Assembly: GCF_905475345.1 (NCBI RefSeq) | Contig: NC_066598.1 | Location: forward strand, 3,705,001-3,769,000 | Reading direction: 5' to 3' | Origin: Vespula vulgaris | Lineage: Eukaryota; Arthropoda; Insecta; Hymenoptera; Vespidae | DNA length: 64,000 nt | Shown: piece by piece, positions 47,730 to 59,786 of the stretch | How positions within the stretch are numbered: position 1 is the first letter of the stretch | Layout: each line of letters begins with the position of its first letter | Notes under the pieces: generated by a model | Databases searched by the model: none | What the model saw: only the letters and a program-made list of their open reading frames with translations | What the model was told of the DNA's origin: nothing | Translations under genes and position numbers: made by a program

Positions 47730-48000
47730 GTAAATATATTATCTTCATCGACGTACTGTTCGAACGTAAAAAATAAATAAAAAGAAAAAAAAAAGAAAAA
47801 GAAACTATCAAAAGTATTTAAGACACATTATTATTATTATTGGAAAAGTGTGAAAATATTAAAGAAAACAAAAAAATTAAATAAAATAAAAGAAATAAGA
47901 ATAAACAAGACAGAGGAAAAAGATGTAGAAGAAGAAAAAAGAAGAGATATTTGATTGAAAGATGAAAAAATAAAATCGTGTATACAGGATCCAAGGGAAC
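46681..48000. other. Repeat-dominated DNA, no gene seen
   Basis: TATC/TC tracts (46867-46976), a TA tract (47099-47136), TATG-rich DNA (47137-47240) and another TA tract (47692-47723). A pair of frames at 46680-46860 over pyrimidine-rich unique DNA shows no domain. Confidence 0.75.
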
Positions 48001-48942
48001 GTCTCTTAACGTAATTACTTTACCGGGTAAGGGTGTATTAAAGCAAAAAGCAAAGCTTTAATAAATGAAGCATAAAATGGCAGCAGTCTTGACTTACCCG
48101 TTGGAAGTGAAAATGGGGTCGTGAACTCGATTATGAGGAACGAATTATTAAAACGCTTTATTAAAAATGAAATCCGTCCTCGTCCCCTACCATAATAATT
48201 TGGCGGGAAAAAAATTAAAATACCGAACTGTGCACTATCTCCTGCTTTTCTTTTTCTTCATTTTTTCTTCTTTTTTTTTTCTTTATCGTTCTCTCGTTCT
48301 TTATTTTTCTCAATTTTTTCTTTTCTTTTTTTTCAATTCAATTTATTCATTCATTTATTTCCGTTTCCCCCCTCCACCACCATTTTTGTCCGTTCCTCTT
48401 TCTTTATGCGTTTTCGTTCTTTCATTTATTTATTTATTTATATATCTATTATTATTTTTATTTTTTTCACTTTTGTTCATTCGTTTGATTCTTTCTTTCC
48501 GTATTTTTCTTTTCTTATTTACTTGTGCATGACAATTTTTTTTTTTTCATTTTTGTTTGCTCGTTTGTTTGTTTCTTTCTCTCTTTCTTTCTTTCTTCGA
48601 GATAGGACCGAGATTTCTTATCTATATTTTTTTCTTTTCTTTTTTCTTCTACTAGAAAAGACTAAGCTATGAACTCGAACTTTTCTAGTATACTCGAAAG
48701 AAAGGCATGAAGAGTATCCAACGAGAGCTTTCAAGGGAAAAAAAGAGAGAGAGATAGAAATGCACACATATACGTAGAAAGACAGAGACAGAGAGACAGA
48801 GAGACAGAGAGAGAAGAAAGAAAGAAAAGGACAGAAAATCGTGCGAGCTTTTGGCCACTTGGCTATTCGCAACGAGACAATCTGATTTCACGAAATTTCG
48901 TAAAGATTCCAGCCCCAATGGAAAAAGAATGAAAGGGTGGGA

Positions 48943-48998
<56 letters not shown>

Positions 48999-49158
48999 CA
49001 CATGAAACGAAAATGCAACCAGGGAGACATTTTTATAATCTCACCGATCCTGTACAAGAGAGAAAAGAGAGTACAAAGCACAGAAACTACAAAAGCGACG
49101 GTGAAAGGGTGCACGAGAGACGGGGGAAATATTTTTTCTTTCTCCTATTCGAAGAAGG

Positions 49159-49199
<41 letters not shown>

Positions 49200-49420
49200 A
49201 AAAAGAAGATTAAAAAAGGAAAATAGAAGAGACGCGTAGTAGCTGGAGGGGGTAGGACATGTGCAGTTCTCTATGGAAAGTGAGGAGAAAAAGATTTAGT
49301 AAAAAAAAAAAAGAAAGGAAAAAAGAAGAAGAAGAAGAAGAAGAAGAAAGGAAGAAAAAAGGAAAATTAGGAGAAAAGGAAAATATTAAAAAATAAAAAA
49401 AGAGAGAAAGAAACGACCAA
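48001..49420. other. Small unique island, T-rich DNA, GA tracts
   Basis: A unique stretch at about 47990-48200 contains CCAACGG|GTAAGTCAAG on the minus strand (donor-like) but no clear exon. T-rich DNA follows (48240-48650), then mixed DNA and GA tracts (48946-48996, 49164-49197) and GAAGAA repeats (about 49325-49350). Confidence 0.7.
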
Positions 49421-49532
49421 GTGGAAAAGTGGGACAGAGTTTGTACGGTTCATCAAAGGAAGAATTAAAAAAAAAAAAAGATCGTTTAAATAATGAAGGA
49501 TTGGAAAAAGTGGGACAGAGGTTGCGGCTCAT

Positions 49533-49602
<70 letters not shown>
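49420..49602. repeat. 80 bp direct repeat plus (GA)n
   Basis: GGAAAAGTGGGACAGAGTTTG (about 49424) recurs as GGAAAAAGTGGGACAGAGGTTG (about 49503), each followed by a CTCATTAGAGA or TTCATCAAAGGA variant. The second copy runs into a 68 bp GA tract (49534-49602), the first into an A-rich spacer. Confidence 0.75.
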
Positions 49603-49606
<4 letters not shown>

Positions 49607-49727
49607 TAAATAAATAATGAAACAAGATTTTTTTTTTCTTGTTCTTTTTTTTTGTTTCTTCATTTTTCTGTTTTTCCATAAAAATAAACGAGATCGACGA
49701 AGATATATGTATTTTATGAGAGGTGGT

Positions 49728-49758
49728 GGGGGGGCGGGGAAGGAGGGGTGGAAGTGGG
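49728..49758 (+). repeat. G-quadruplex motif
   Basis: G-runs of 7, 4, 4 and 3 bases with loops of 1 (C), 5 and 7 nt satisfy the G3+N1-7 rule on the plus strand. Confidence 0.85.
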
Positions 49759-50437
49759 AATAAGATCATTTGATATTTTCTTGAAAATTGTATAAATGTA
49801 ACGGATACTTTTTTAAATGTATAAGAAGGGAATGAAAGAAGAGAAAGAAAAAGAGATAAAGAAAATGTAGAAAGCAGCAAGGAGAAACGTAGTAACTCTA
49901 TTCTAGAAATAGAAGTAAATAAGAATTTAAGAGATAAAATTATAATAATATATATGTATATATATATAGATCGGCTTGAAATGCAGACGGTCTAGAGATG
50001 GGAGGGGATGGAGGCATAATTTTCAATGTAATTTTTTTTGCAACAAACGAATAACGAGCACGAAAGAACGAATATTTCTTTTTCTTCTTCTTCTTCTTCT
50101 TCTTCTTTTTCTTTTTCCTGTTTCTTCGTTACTTCGTTGTTAATATTTTTTCTCCCTTTTCTACTTTTTCCTTCTTTTTCTTGTATTTATTTATTTACTT
50201 TTTTCTCTTAACAAAAGACTCGTGAAACGTGGCCTGGCGAATGTAGAAAGGTCGAGAACGTTATTTATATTTAAAAAAAAAAAAAAGAAAGAAAAGACAA
50301 AATGATAATAATAAAAAAAGAAAGAACACGAAACGAAAGAGAAAGAATTAAGGAAAAAGGGATTAAATAAAAATAGATTTACGAAGAGGAGAAAAACGTA
50401 GAATATTATTATAACGAATATATAAAAGAAAAAAAAA

Positions 50438-50458
50438 GGGGGGGGGATGGGGGGAGGG
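50438..50458 (+). repeat. G9-AT-G6-A-G3 quadruplex-type run
   Basis: A polyA run passes directly into G9, AT, G6, A, GGG. The first run is long enough to supply two strands of a quadruplex. Confidence 0.85.
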
Positions 50459-51300
50459 ATGTATGTATGTAGTTTTATATTTTTATGGGGATAGGACATG
50501 CAGAGTTGAATTCTCTTCATGACTATGAGAAATAAATAAAAGCCTTGGAAATAATTCTTGTGTCTCTGAAGGGTGAAAGGTAGGTATTCCTGAAAATGTA
50601 TATCTCTAAAGGGATAATATATGAACGCGTGAGTAAAGGGGGAAAGGGTGGTAAAAGGGTGGAAGGGTGAAAAAAGGGTTGAAAGAGAGAACGAGAGGAT
50701 TAGATAGTCTAAGGGTATAATTTTGAAGAATCAATCCTTTCGTATCAGTGATGGAACGTTTTACAAATGAGACGAAGAGTGACGGTGAAGGGGTAGGTTG
50801 AAGGGTGAAGGAGAGAGTGGGGGTTGAAAAGAGAGAATAGTGTGCGAATGGAATCGCGTGATACCGAATGATTAGATCAGATCAGTTGGGATCAAGAGTC
50901 GTCTTTCTTTTTATCTATCTATTTATCTATCTTTCTCTTTTCTGCTTACACGAAATCGAAGAGGACAAACAAGAGCGAAGAAATTGACTTTACCGACAGA
51001 CAGACAGACAGCTTATTTTATATACAATTAATTTAAATCTAGATCAAAGCGATACTTTCTCTCACTTTCTGTTATCCAATTTCTTTTTTTTTCTTCTTCT
51101 TCTTTTTGTTAATTTCTTCTTTTATCTCTTCTTTTTTATTGTAATTGTTATTATTATTATTTTTTTTTTAAACGTCTCAATTGGATCTTGTAATCAGCCA
51201 AAGGGGAAGCTAAGAATAATGTCAATTAAGAAATGTCTTGACAAAAAATAGAAATAATAAATAGTAAAAAACCGAAAGTGATCTTAAAGTAGGCTCGTAA
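50459..51300. other. Purine-leaning unique DNA, no gene seen
   Basis: The plus strand at 50550-50840 is rich in AAGGGTG/GGGTGAAAGG words (for example 50570-50590, 50640-50690, 50780-50835), hinting at an eroded minisatellite. Below that, AT/T-rich DNA. No coding signal. Confidence 0.6.
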
Positions 51301-51308
51301 CTTGTAAC

Positions 51309-51494
51309 TTAGCTCCCGTCAAGTTTAATAGCATATAAGCAACATATTTTTTTATTACAACTTTCTTTTTCTAGTTTTCTCTTCGAATTCTCAGGTAAAG
51401 TTCTCGTGCAACCTGAACGCGGGTAACTAAGGTTATCCTTACTTAAACGTGACAGCGCAGCACGAACCCTTCCAACTTTTTTACAACTCCCCAC
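51309..51494 (-). other. Mixed-composition minus-strand frame
   Basis: 61 codons from a GTG, closed upstream by TAA five codons earlier, so no ATG start exists. The product would be basic and Cys/Ser-containing (for example SKDNLSYPRSGCTRTLPENS). No family match. The plus strand of the same DNA carries the splice-like site at 51394. Confidence 0.15.
51361..51400 (+). other. Second, weaker acceptor-donor fusion
   Basis: A pyrimidine-rich tract (51361-51391) ends in TCTCAG|GTAAAG, with AG ending at 51394 and GT at 51395. A further donor-like GCGG|GTAACT follows at 51423. Same arrangement and strand as 45744, with a poorer donor. Confidence 0.22.
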
Positions 51495-51499
51495 GAAAT

Positions 51500-53250
51500 A
51501 TAACTTTTATAACTTGACCATCATTTTCGCACTTCCCCGTCTTCCTCTTTTTCTTTTTCTTCTACTTCTTATTCTTTCATCTTTCCTTTTATTTTATTTT
51601 TTTTTTTTGTATTTTATTCTCCCCTTCGTCTAACTCGCTGATTGATAAGCCAACGTTTTCAATTATCGAGACACGTTCATTAAAACGAAATAACATTCCG
51701 ACGAATTAAAATTATTGCAAGGTCCTCTTTATTGTTATTAAATAGTTTCAAATGAAATTATCAAGGTCTTCGTTCGTTATTAAATCCGATCGAATTAAGA
51801 ATATTTTCATATATTCTATAACAATTTTGTCATCCTTTTAAATAGATCTAATTGCACGATTCGGTTTCTCTTCTATATAGTCGAAGAATATAAAAGAAAG
51901 AAAAAAAAATGGAAAAGAAAAAGCGTGTAACGTTTTGTTAAAATATTGTAATTCGATCGAATGGATTTATTTGCAAAACTTACGAGATAATGTAATTAAT
52001 AATATTTGTATGATAATAATAATATATATATATAATAAATATAAATATAACAATGTTATTAATATCTAATATTCTAATTAGAAACTGGAAATTAGATCGA
52101 ACTAGAATTAAATAAAAAGAAAAATGAAGTTTCATAAAAACACAGAAATTTAACAAATAAAGAAAAGAAAATTATTTTTCTTACGTGTGTTTTCCAAATT
52201 ATTTTTATTATAATAATTTTTATTATAATCATCAAGTGACAATGATACGGAATGTTTCGAAACGACGTTTAAAAATTAATATATTTTTTATTGTTAACAA
52301 ATATATTGTTTAAAAAATGAATAAATTAATTGTTCAATAGAATTAATATCTACAAATCAAACGATATAGAATTTTGTTGTAAACACGTTCCACTTTGAAC
52401 AATGAACATACGTGTACGTTGAAATTTCATTTAAAACAAAAAAAAACTTTTTTGATACACTCTAATAATAATAATAATAACAATCATAATAATAATTAAA
52501 TAACAATCCTAAAGAATATTTTATTAAACGATCGTTTAAAAATGGCGTCTGAAATAAATCGAAATAATAAATAAAGTTAATGTCTGAAAATCAAACAACC
52601 TAATCGATAATATTCTTGCATTGGTATAGGTGGCACTGAGTTAGGAGGAACGCTTTCGGTTAAAGGAGATTTTACGATTAGAAACGTACATATGTGTACC
52701 TTTAGAAAAGTAGTTAACGGTTCGTCCAAAGGATCGGAAAAGTTTCCATTGGCGTATGTCGATAGAATTCAATTTCGATTCGTACATTCTGCCACTTAAA
52801 TGCGAGCCCGGTAAAAGCAATTTTTACGGTTCGTTCAACGTTTCTGCTATTTTTTCTTTTTTTATTTTATTTTATTTTTTTTTTTACTTCGAAGTCACTG
52901 TCATATCGTTTTGCATCGATGAGATAAGACTGCGAGTACTGATAAATAAATAAAAAAAAAAAAAAGAAAGAAAGAAAGAAGATAAGTGATAGTGAGAGAA
53001 AAAATGTGAAAGGACTTGAAAAAAAAAGAAAGTAGACATATTTATAGTTAATTATGTTTACGTAATTACTACGTAATTGTTACGTCGAACGAAATAGATT
53101 CAAGATCTATTGGGATACGTTATAAAAAGTGAAACGAAAGGATGATCCTAGTGTGACGCTTAAAGAACGATTTTAAATCGATCGTTAATGATTTTTTAAT
53201 AAATTACGAGAAAAAGTATTGAAAGAAGAAAAGAAAAGGGAAGAAGAATA
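51500..53250. other. AT-rich DNA, no gene seen
   Basis: T-rich and AT-rich DNA with AAT triplets and A-runs. A unique stretch at 52620-52830 contains a short plus-strand frame (52756-52953) that soon becomes Phe-rich. No gene seen. Confidence 0.7.
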
Positions 53251-53253
53251 AAT

Positions 53254-54125
53254 GTGAAATAAAAAAAAATAATTCATTCAAATATATTTAGATATTTTTT
53301 AATATTCTCGATGAAATTTTTATCATTTCTCTCTCTCTCTCTCTCTCTCTCTCGTGTAACTTAGAGAACTTGTTTCTATGTCTATTTCTCTCTCTTTCTA
53401 TCCTTAAGTAAGAAAAGGTCTCAGCTGGATTTTGAAAACAAGAAAATTAAAGAAAAAAAAAAAAATAAACGTGAAATAAAAAAGTAATTCATTCAAATAT
53501 ATTTAGATATTTTTTAATATTCTCGATGAAATTTTTATCATTTTTCTCTATCTCTTTCTTTCTATCCTTAAGTAAGAAAAGGTAGCAGGTGGATTTCGAA
53601 AAAAAGAAAATTAAAGAAAAAAAAGAAAAAAAAACATGAAATACAAAATAATTCATTCAAATATATTTAGATATTTCTTATTATTCTCGATGAAATTTTT
53701 ATCATTTCTCTCTCTCTCTCTCTCGTGTAACTTAGAGAAGTTGTTTCTATGTCTATCTCTCTCTCTTTCTATCCTTAAATAAGAAAAGGTCTCAGCTGGA
53801 TTTTGAAAATAAGAAAATTAAAGAAAAAAAAAAATAAACGTGAAATAAAAAAATAATTCATTCAAATATATTTAGATATTTTTTAATATTCTCGATGAAA
53901 TTTTTATCATTTCTCTCTCTCTCTCTCTCTCTCTCGTGTAACTTAGAGAACTTGATTCTATGTCTATCTCTCTCTCTCTTTCTATCCTTAAGTAAGAAAA
54001 GGTCTCAGCTGGATTTCGAAAACAAGAAAATTAAAGAAAAAAATAAATAAATAAACGTGAAATAAAAAAATAATTCATTCAAATATATTTAGATATTTTT
54101 TAATATTCTCGATGAAATTTTTATC

Positions 54126-54161
<36 letters not shown>

Positions 54162-54240
54162 TAACTTAGAGAACTTGATTCTATGTTTATCTCTCTCTTT
54201 CTTAAGCAAGGAAAGGTAGCAGATGGATTTCGAAGGCGAA
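53254..54240. repeat. Five-unit minisatellite, 164-217 bp units
   Basis: Units begin with GTGAAATAAAAAA or ATGAAATACAAAA at about 53254, 53471, 53635, 53840 and 54057. Each continues with TAATTCATTCAAATATATTT, TTCTCGATGAAATTTTTATC, a TC tract, GTGTAACTTAGAGAACTTG, TCTATCCTTAAGTAAG, AAAAGGTCTCAGCTGG and AAGAAAATTAAAG. Unit 2 lacks the TC tract and the GTGTAACTTAGAG block. Units 2 and 5 share GGTAGCAGRTGGATTTCGAA in place of GGTCTCAGCTGG. The TC tract length differs in each unit. Confidence 0.93.
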
Positions 54241-54555
54241 CGTTATAAGGCGACGTTTGTAGGGATCGAGAAGGATATTGGAACCGGATTACATATTAGT
54301 CGTCCTCGTCGGTGCTCTCCTGACTCCTTCGAAGGGGTGCTAAGGGGTGCTAAGGGGTGTGTCGAAGTGGCCGAGGGTGGAACGTTTGCAGGAAATCGGG
54401 TTTATCCGGATTTCCCGCAACGGCGCGACGGAACGATGCGACGGAAGCTGCGGTTCGCTCAGCAGAGCTGCCACCCCTTACCATTACCACCCACCACCCT
54501 ATCTACTCATCTACTCACCCCCGTTAAACTCCTTTCCATCTCTCTCTCTCTCTCT
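54223..54555 (+). other. Longest ATG-started mixed frame (first 110 codons)
   Basis: An ATG at 54223, inside the last minisatellite unit, opens a 221-codon frame. About the first 105 residues are mixed (pieces such as DFEGERYKATFVGIEKDIGT and RVYPDFPQRRDGTMRRKLRF). From about 54540 the frame is TC-derived Ser-Leu and then Phe-rich. AAGGGGTGCT repeats about 2.5 times at 54332-54360. No family is recognised. The ATG context and downstream low complexity make translation doubtful. As an island it may be regulatory. Confidence 0.15.
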
Positions 54556-55251
54556 CTCTCTTCCTCTCTCCTTCTCTTTCTTTCATGCTTCTCTTTTACT
54601 CTTATCCTCCGACCTGATTTCAAATCGATTTCGTTTCATCTTTCCGATCGTTCGATATCTTGGGACAAAAGTTATGTTTGTAATACCTTTCATTCTTTCT
54701 TTCTTTTTTTTCTTCCTTTCTTGATCTTTTTTCTTTTTTTTTTTTTCGTTCTTTTTTTTTTGGTATCCTTTCTTCCGTTCTTTTTTCTGTATATTTTTTT
54801 TTGTATTCTTTTTTTTGTGTGGTTCTGTGGAGATAGGTTTCTATGTTTTTTTTTCTGTGTGTATATGTTCGTGTTGGTTCGTGCGTAGGTGGTTCTCTTT
54901 CTTTCTTTATCCTCCGCGTGTGTGTGTGTGTGTGTGTGTGTTCACATATGTTTAATTTTTGTTATTAACTTTTGATTTCGCCGTCGTTGTTTTTAATTGG
55001 ATAGTATGTGGCACAGCTATTCTAAGTACTTTTGTATGTGTATATAGGAAAGTATGAAAATTAATTTAAATTATGATATTTTTATCTGTGTATGTGTTCT
55101 ATGTTGCGAATGTATGTATGTATGTATGTATGTATGTATGTATGTACGTGTGAAGTAAATGAATATATTAGGTTCATCGAAATGTTCGGTTAACAAAATA
55201 AAGTTTTTATCTGAAAATAATTTGAGAAATATGAGATCTTGTTTAAATAGA

Positions 55252-55298
<47 letters not shown>

Positions 55299-55900
55299 CA
55301 GAGAAAAAGAAAAGAGGAAAAAGAAAAAAAAAAGTTTTATTTAAATACAAAGTTAATTGTATGCTTCTTGTATGCAGACAAAACTACTTTTCATTAGATC
55401 TAATTATATAATATAATATATATATATATATTAATAAAATATCAATGCAGATATTATTATATTTATTAACAAATAATTTCATAAACTAACAAAACAAATT
55501 TCCTAAACTAACAAACACCAATAAAATCTTAATACCAATAATGCAATCATTTTAACTTATTTCAACTTATAAAGTAAAACCAACTTCTTTAATATCAATA
55601 AAATAGATCAAACGTTCATATCAATATTTCCTTATCATTTTATAATTTTATTAATATCTTCTTCTTTTTTCATCTATCGATACTTATCTCAACAAAACTT
55701 GATTTAATTAAAAATACCTATTACTTTAATAACGCATATACCTTCGTCATCTACGTTGATTTATTAAAGCAAAAATTATACGTTTATGGTGTCTAATATT
55801 CTACGTGTATAATATTTATAACCGTTATTAATTAGAACAAACGTATACGTTATACACACACACACACACACACATACACATATATACAGTAAAATCATTT
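54556..55900. other. Repeat-dominated DNA, no gene seen
   Basis: T-rich DNA (54690-54860), a TG tract (54917-54941), (TATG)n (55108-55146), a TA tract (55254-55293), AT-rich sequence and a CA tract (55856-55875). Confidence 0.75.
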
Positions 55901-55904
55901 CTTG

Positions 55905-56075
55905 CTCGATTCAGAATCGTCCGAAGTCGCTTTGGGAGCTCTCATTAAAACGGATTAACTTTGTCGAATAGCGTCCACCTGTAGTATAGCAATTATTCTC
56001 GTCGGTAACGATGAAGCTTCGACGGATAATTTTGGTCTCCTCTACGCGTTCGCTAACTTTAGATAACTATATATC
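55905..56075 (-). other. Unique island with terminal-exon-like minus frame
   Basis: On the minus strand one frame is open for 52 codons up to TGA near 55923 (pieces such as TKIIRRSFIVTDENNCYTTG). A second frame has an ATG followed by 15 codons (MRAPKATSDDSESSKK) ending TGA at about 55901. CTATACTACAG|GTGG provides an acceptor-like site, and an AATAAA (reading minus) lies about 140 nt past the stops, near 55765. The layout could be a last exon, but no domain is recognised and two frames compete. Confidence 0.15.
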
Positions 56076-56087
56076 GACGAGAGAGAA

Positions 56088-56092
<5 letters not shown>

Positions 56093-56148
<56 letters not shown>

Positions 56149-56178
56149 TAGATAGATAGATGGATAGATAGATAGATA
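56093..56178. repeat. (TA)n-(GATA)n compound microsatellite
   Basis: A 53 bp TA run passes directly into GATA/GATG tetranucleotides. Confidence 0.96.
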
Positions 56179-56179
56179 C

Positions 56180-56570
56180 ATAAAGAGAGAAAAAGAGAGA
56201 CAGAAAGACAGAGAGAGAGAGAGGGATGAAGTTAAAAAAAAAAAAGAAAAAAAAAGGGATTGTGATAAACTAGAGAGGGTTGGAGAATAGTCAGTACGAG
56301 TTTGTGTGTGTGTGTATATGTGTTTGTAAGTATGTATGTATATTTCGTAACGTTATCGCATAAATATAGTCGAGAGAAATTCTGAGAGGGTCTCTTTCGA
56401 GGTATACGCTTTTATCGTACACCCGTTATAGCAATGAGCGAGCATGTATAAAGGATACGAGCGGTTTGAACGATAAGACAAGGGTTCATCCGTTGCTTTC
56501 CTGTTATTTTAACCCTCTCTGTTTGACTTGGTGTTCGAGGATGTTGTTGGTGATGTTTTTCAAGAGAAAT

Positions 56571-56607
<37 letters not shown>

Positions 56608-58701
56608 AGGTTTATGATTTTCATGTGAGAATATCTGCTTTGTGGCTGTCCCTCGATATTTTTACATCATTTTCTAATAAAAGATTAGAATAATAAAAAG
56701 TATGATTATTTTCTTTTTCTCTGTTGTTTCTTATTTTTTTTTTGTTCTTTATTTTTTTTGTTCTTTATTTTTATTTATTTATTTATTTATTTATTTTTTT
56801 TTTTTTTTTATCGTTTCATTTCCTTTCAACTTAGTTAGAGAAGGATTTGAGTGAAATTTGTTTTCTTTAATTTTGAGATGACGGATTGAGGAGTTGTTTT
56901 CAAGTCTCTTGTACTTCGATAATTTGTTATTGTTAATTTGTTATTGCAATATTTAATGATTATAAAGCTGTATGAATTAAATGACGACTTTTAATGCATA
57001 CGTGTATATGTAAATATATATATATATATTAATGTTTTTGTAATTTGGATTAGAAATTTTATTATACGAGATGTAATTTTATTATACAAGATATATTATA
57101 TAAGATACGTTAATATAGATCGTAACAATTTTATTTATATACTTACATTTATATATATTTTCTTTCTCTCTTTCTGTTCTTTTCTTTTCTTTTATTTTAT
57201 TTTATTTTATTTTTTTTTTTTTAGATCATGATTTATTGAAATGTTAAACTCGATATATCTTTCTATGAATTAGTCCGAAATTATTTCTTCAAATTTTTAT
57301 TCTAAAATATTTTATACACACGCATATACGCAAAAAAAAACATATGTACATTGAAAAATTGATATGGTTTATTACTGATACAGTTCAATATATTTAAAAC
57401 GTTGAACAATAAACTCGTCGTTAAAATCACTTAATCCATGGTTAAGTTAATTTATTTTTAAACAACGATAATTAAATTTTATATACCTTTTATTTTCTCT
57501 CTCTCTCTCTTTCTCTCGACGTGCTCACTTATAATTACATTTTAACACGTAAAAACGTCTATACACACGCACACACATTATTTTCGATAAAACTGAAATC
57601 GCAATCTGGCATAATAAATTAGTCGAGCGTAGGAATAAATTGGGTATGTCGACTGGAACGTCCATATTGGTAAATTATTTGCGGTAAGCCCAATAAACTC
57701 AACGATCCAACGAATGTACCATCGAGTTTAGAAATAATTTAGTTTGAAAATTATAACGCGTTTATTCGCTTTTTTTTATACCTCTCTCTCTCTCTCTCTC
57801 TCCCTCTCTCTATCTCTTGATATATTGTTTATTCAACTTAATATACGTCTGTCTTCGTTGCTCTTTTTCATTCATGCAGGAAATAACTTCGGAAATCCGA
57901 ATGCTTGCAAAAATTCAAAAAAGAAAAAGTCATTTTCTATATCCGAACTTTGTTTTCCTATTCTTTTTTTCTTTTTTTTTTCTTTCTTTTTTTTTTGCAT
58001 TTTCTTCCCTCTCTTTTTTTTTTCCTTTTGCAATCGAGTTTGATCAGATTTACCGAATCCGATTACATGAATATTTAATATTCCACTGGCTCTTCCCGCT
58101 AAAACGAAAAGCGTAGCTTTAAAATCGAAAAACGGATTTCACTGGATATTATCTCCTTTAGCGTAAAAGATTTTTTCTTTTCATAGAGATCCTCGAGTAA
58201 GTTTGCGTGAATGGAACTTAACTGATATAATGATTGTTATCGATTCTGTTAATAAATCCAATTATCGATTTTAATCTTAAGATAATTTATTACGATAAAA
58301 TTCTCCTTTAACTATCTTTTCAATCGAGATCTCATCGGAACATTTTACAAATTTCTACGATATATTAAGATTGCAATTTTAATAATTATTACGAATATTT
58401 TGCGAATTATTTTATCAGGAAATTGTACTTTAATCATTTCTACGATTAACATGTCGAAATTCATAATTATTATTTTTTAATTTATAATCGATTGTTACGA
58501 TTCATAAACGATCGATATATTTATCTTTCTGTTTTTTTTTTTTAATACAAAATTTTTCGATTGTAAATATATATATATATAATAATTAAAAGAAATTGAA
58601 TTAAATAATAAATCGATATTTTCTATTATAAAATTAATAATTAAAGATGATATAAGATCGTCGGTTAAGATCATTTTATAATCGTTCAGATAAAATCATA
58701 G

Positions 58702-58750
<49 letters not shown>

Positions 58751-59423
58751 TACTCATTGTTAGAACGAAACAATCGTGGTATCGTTATATGTTCGAATAT
58801 TTTCTAATACTTATGCGTACATATATATATGTATGTATGTATGTATGTATATATATCTAGAGAACAAAGAACGTTCGTTAATTAATCCTCATTGTTATAA
58901 ATAACGAACGAAACGAAAACTAAAAAAAAAAAAAAATCGAAATAGAACGACTAATCGTTATACATACTTTCTTTACGTTCGATGATTCGTATAGAATAGA
59001 AATTTTTACTTACACAAAGAATGCAAAATAAATTAAAAAGGAACAAATCAATCGATTTATAGTCATCGAAAAGAGAGAATAGAAAATATGATGGTCGAAA
59101 GGAATAAAAAAAAAAAAAGAGAAAGAAAAGAAAAAAATTAAAAAAACAAAAAAAAGAAGTTTTCTATCGCTATGATAATTAGAACGAGCAAAATGATGTA
59201 TCAAAAACATTCTAATTCATGTGCAAACGTAAACGTACAATCAGTATTTATAAAAGAGAAAATATTTCAACATCGATATTCATGGTCGTTCGACGAAATT
59301 TACGTTGATCGAAATGAAAAATGAAAATGATTACGATTTGTACAAGTAACGATTATAATAATGTGCAAACGATTAACGAATAAAAAGTGATGGGAAAGGA
59401 AATAAGAATGACAAAAAATAAAG

Positions 59424-59454
<31 letters not shown>

Positions 59455-59530
59455 AGAATTAGAAGTAACTTAGGTGGAAAGAAGCGACGAAGTGAACAAC
59501 ATCTCTCTATCTCTCTTTTTCTGACTCTCT
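56180..59530. other. AT-rich, repeat-dominated DNA, no gene seen
   Basis: A GA tract (56573-56608), (TTTA)n (56771-56795), T-rich DNA, TC (57784-57812), (ATT)n (58702-58748), (TATG)n (about 58830-58850) and (AAAT)n (59424-59455). At 57877-57879 a TTTTTCATTCATGCAG is a good acceptor match with no donor downstream. GCG|GTAAGC at 57684 is a donor-like site without an acceptor. Confidence 0.7.
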
Positions 59531-59554
59531 TCAAGTAAATAGAAAGAAAAATGA

Positions 59555-59602
<48 letters not shown>

Positions 59603-59755
59603 AAGAGAGAGAGAAAACATTCTCTCTTCTCTCTCTCTATCTCTTACTCTCTTAAAATAAATAGAAAGAAAAAGTAAGAAAAGAAAGAAAGTTAAAGAGA
59701 TAGATAAGAGAGAGAGAGAGAGAGAGACATACATAAGTAACAAGAGAAAAATAGA

Positions 59756-59786
<31 letters not shown>

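Noticed and set aside
55166..55190. TA followed by TTAGGTTCATCG..., resembling a mariner-type terminal repeat; similar TATTAGGTT words near 47088 and, on the minus strand, 29555
   Set aside because: About two TATTAGGTT words are expected by chance in both strands of a window this AT-rich. No matching opposite end, no transposase fragment and no paired ends at element-like spacing were seen.
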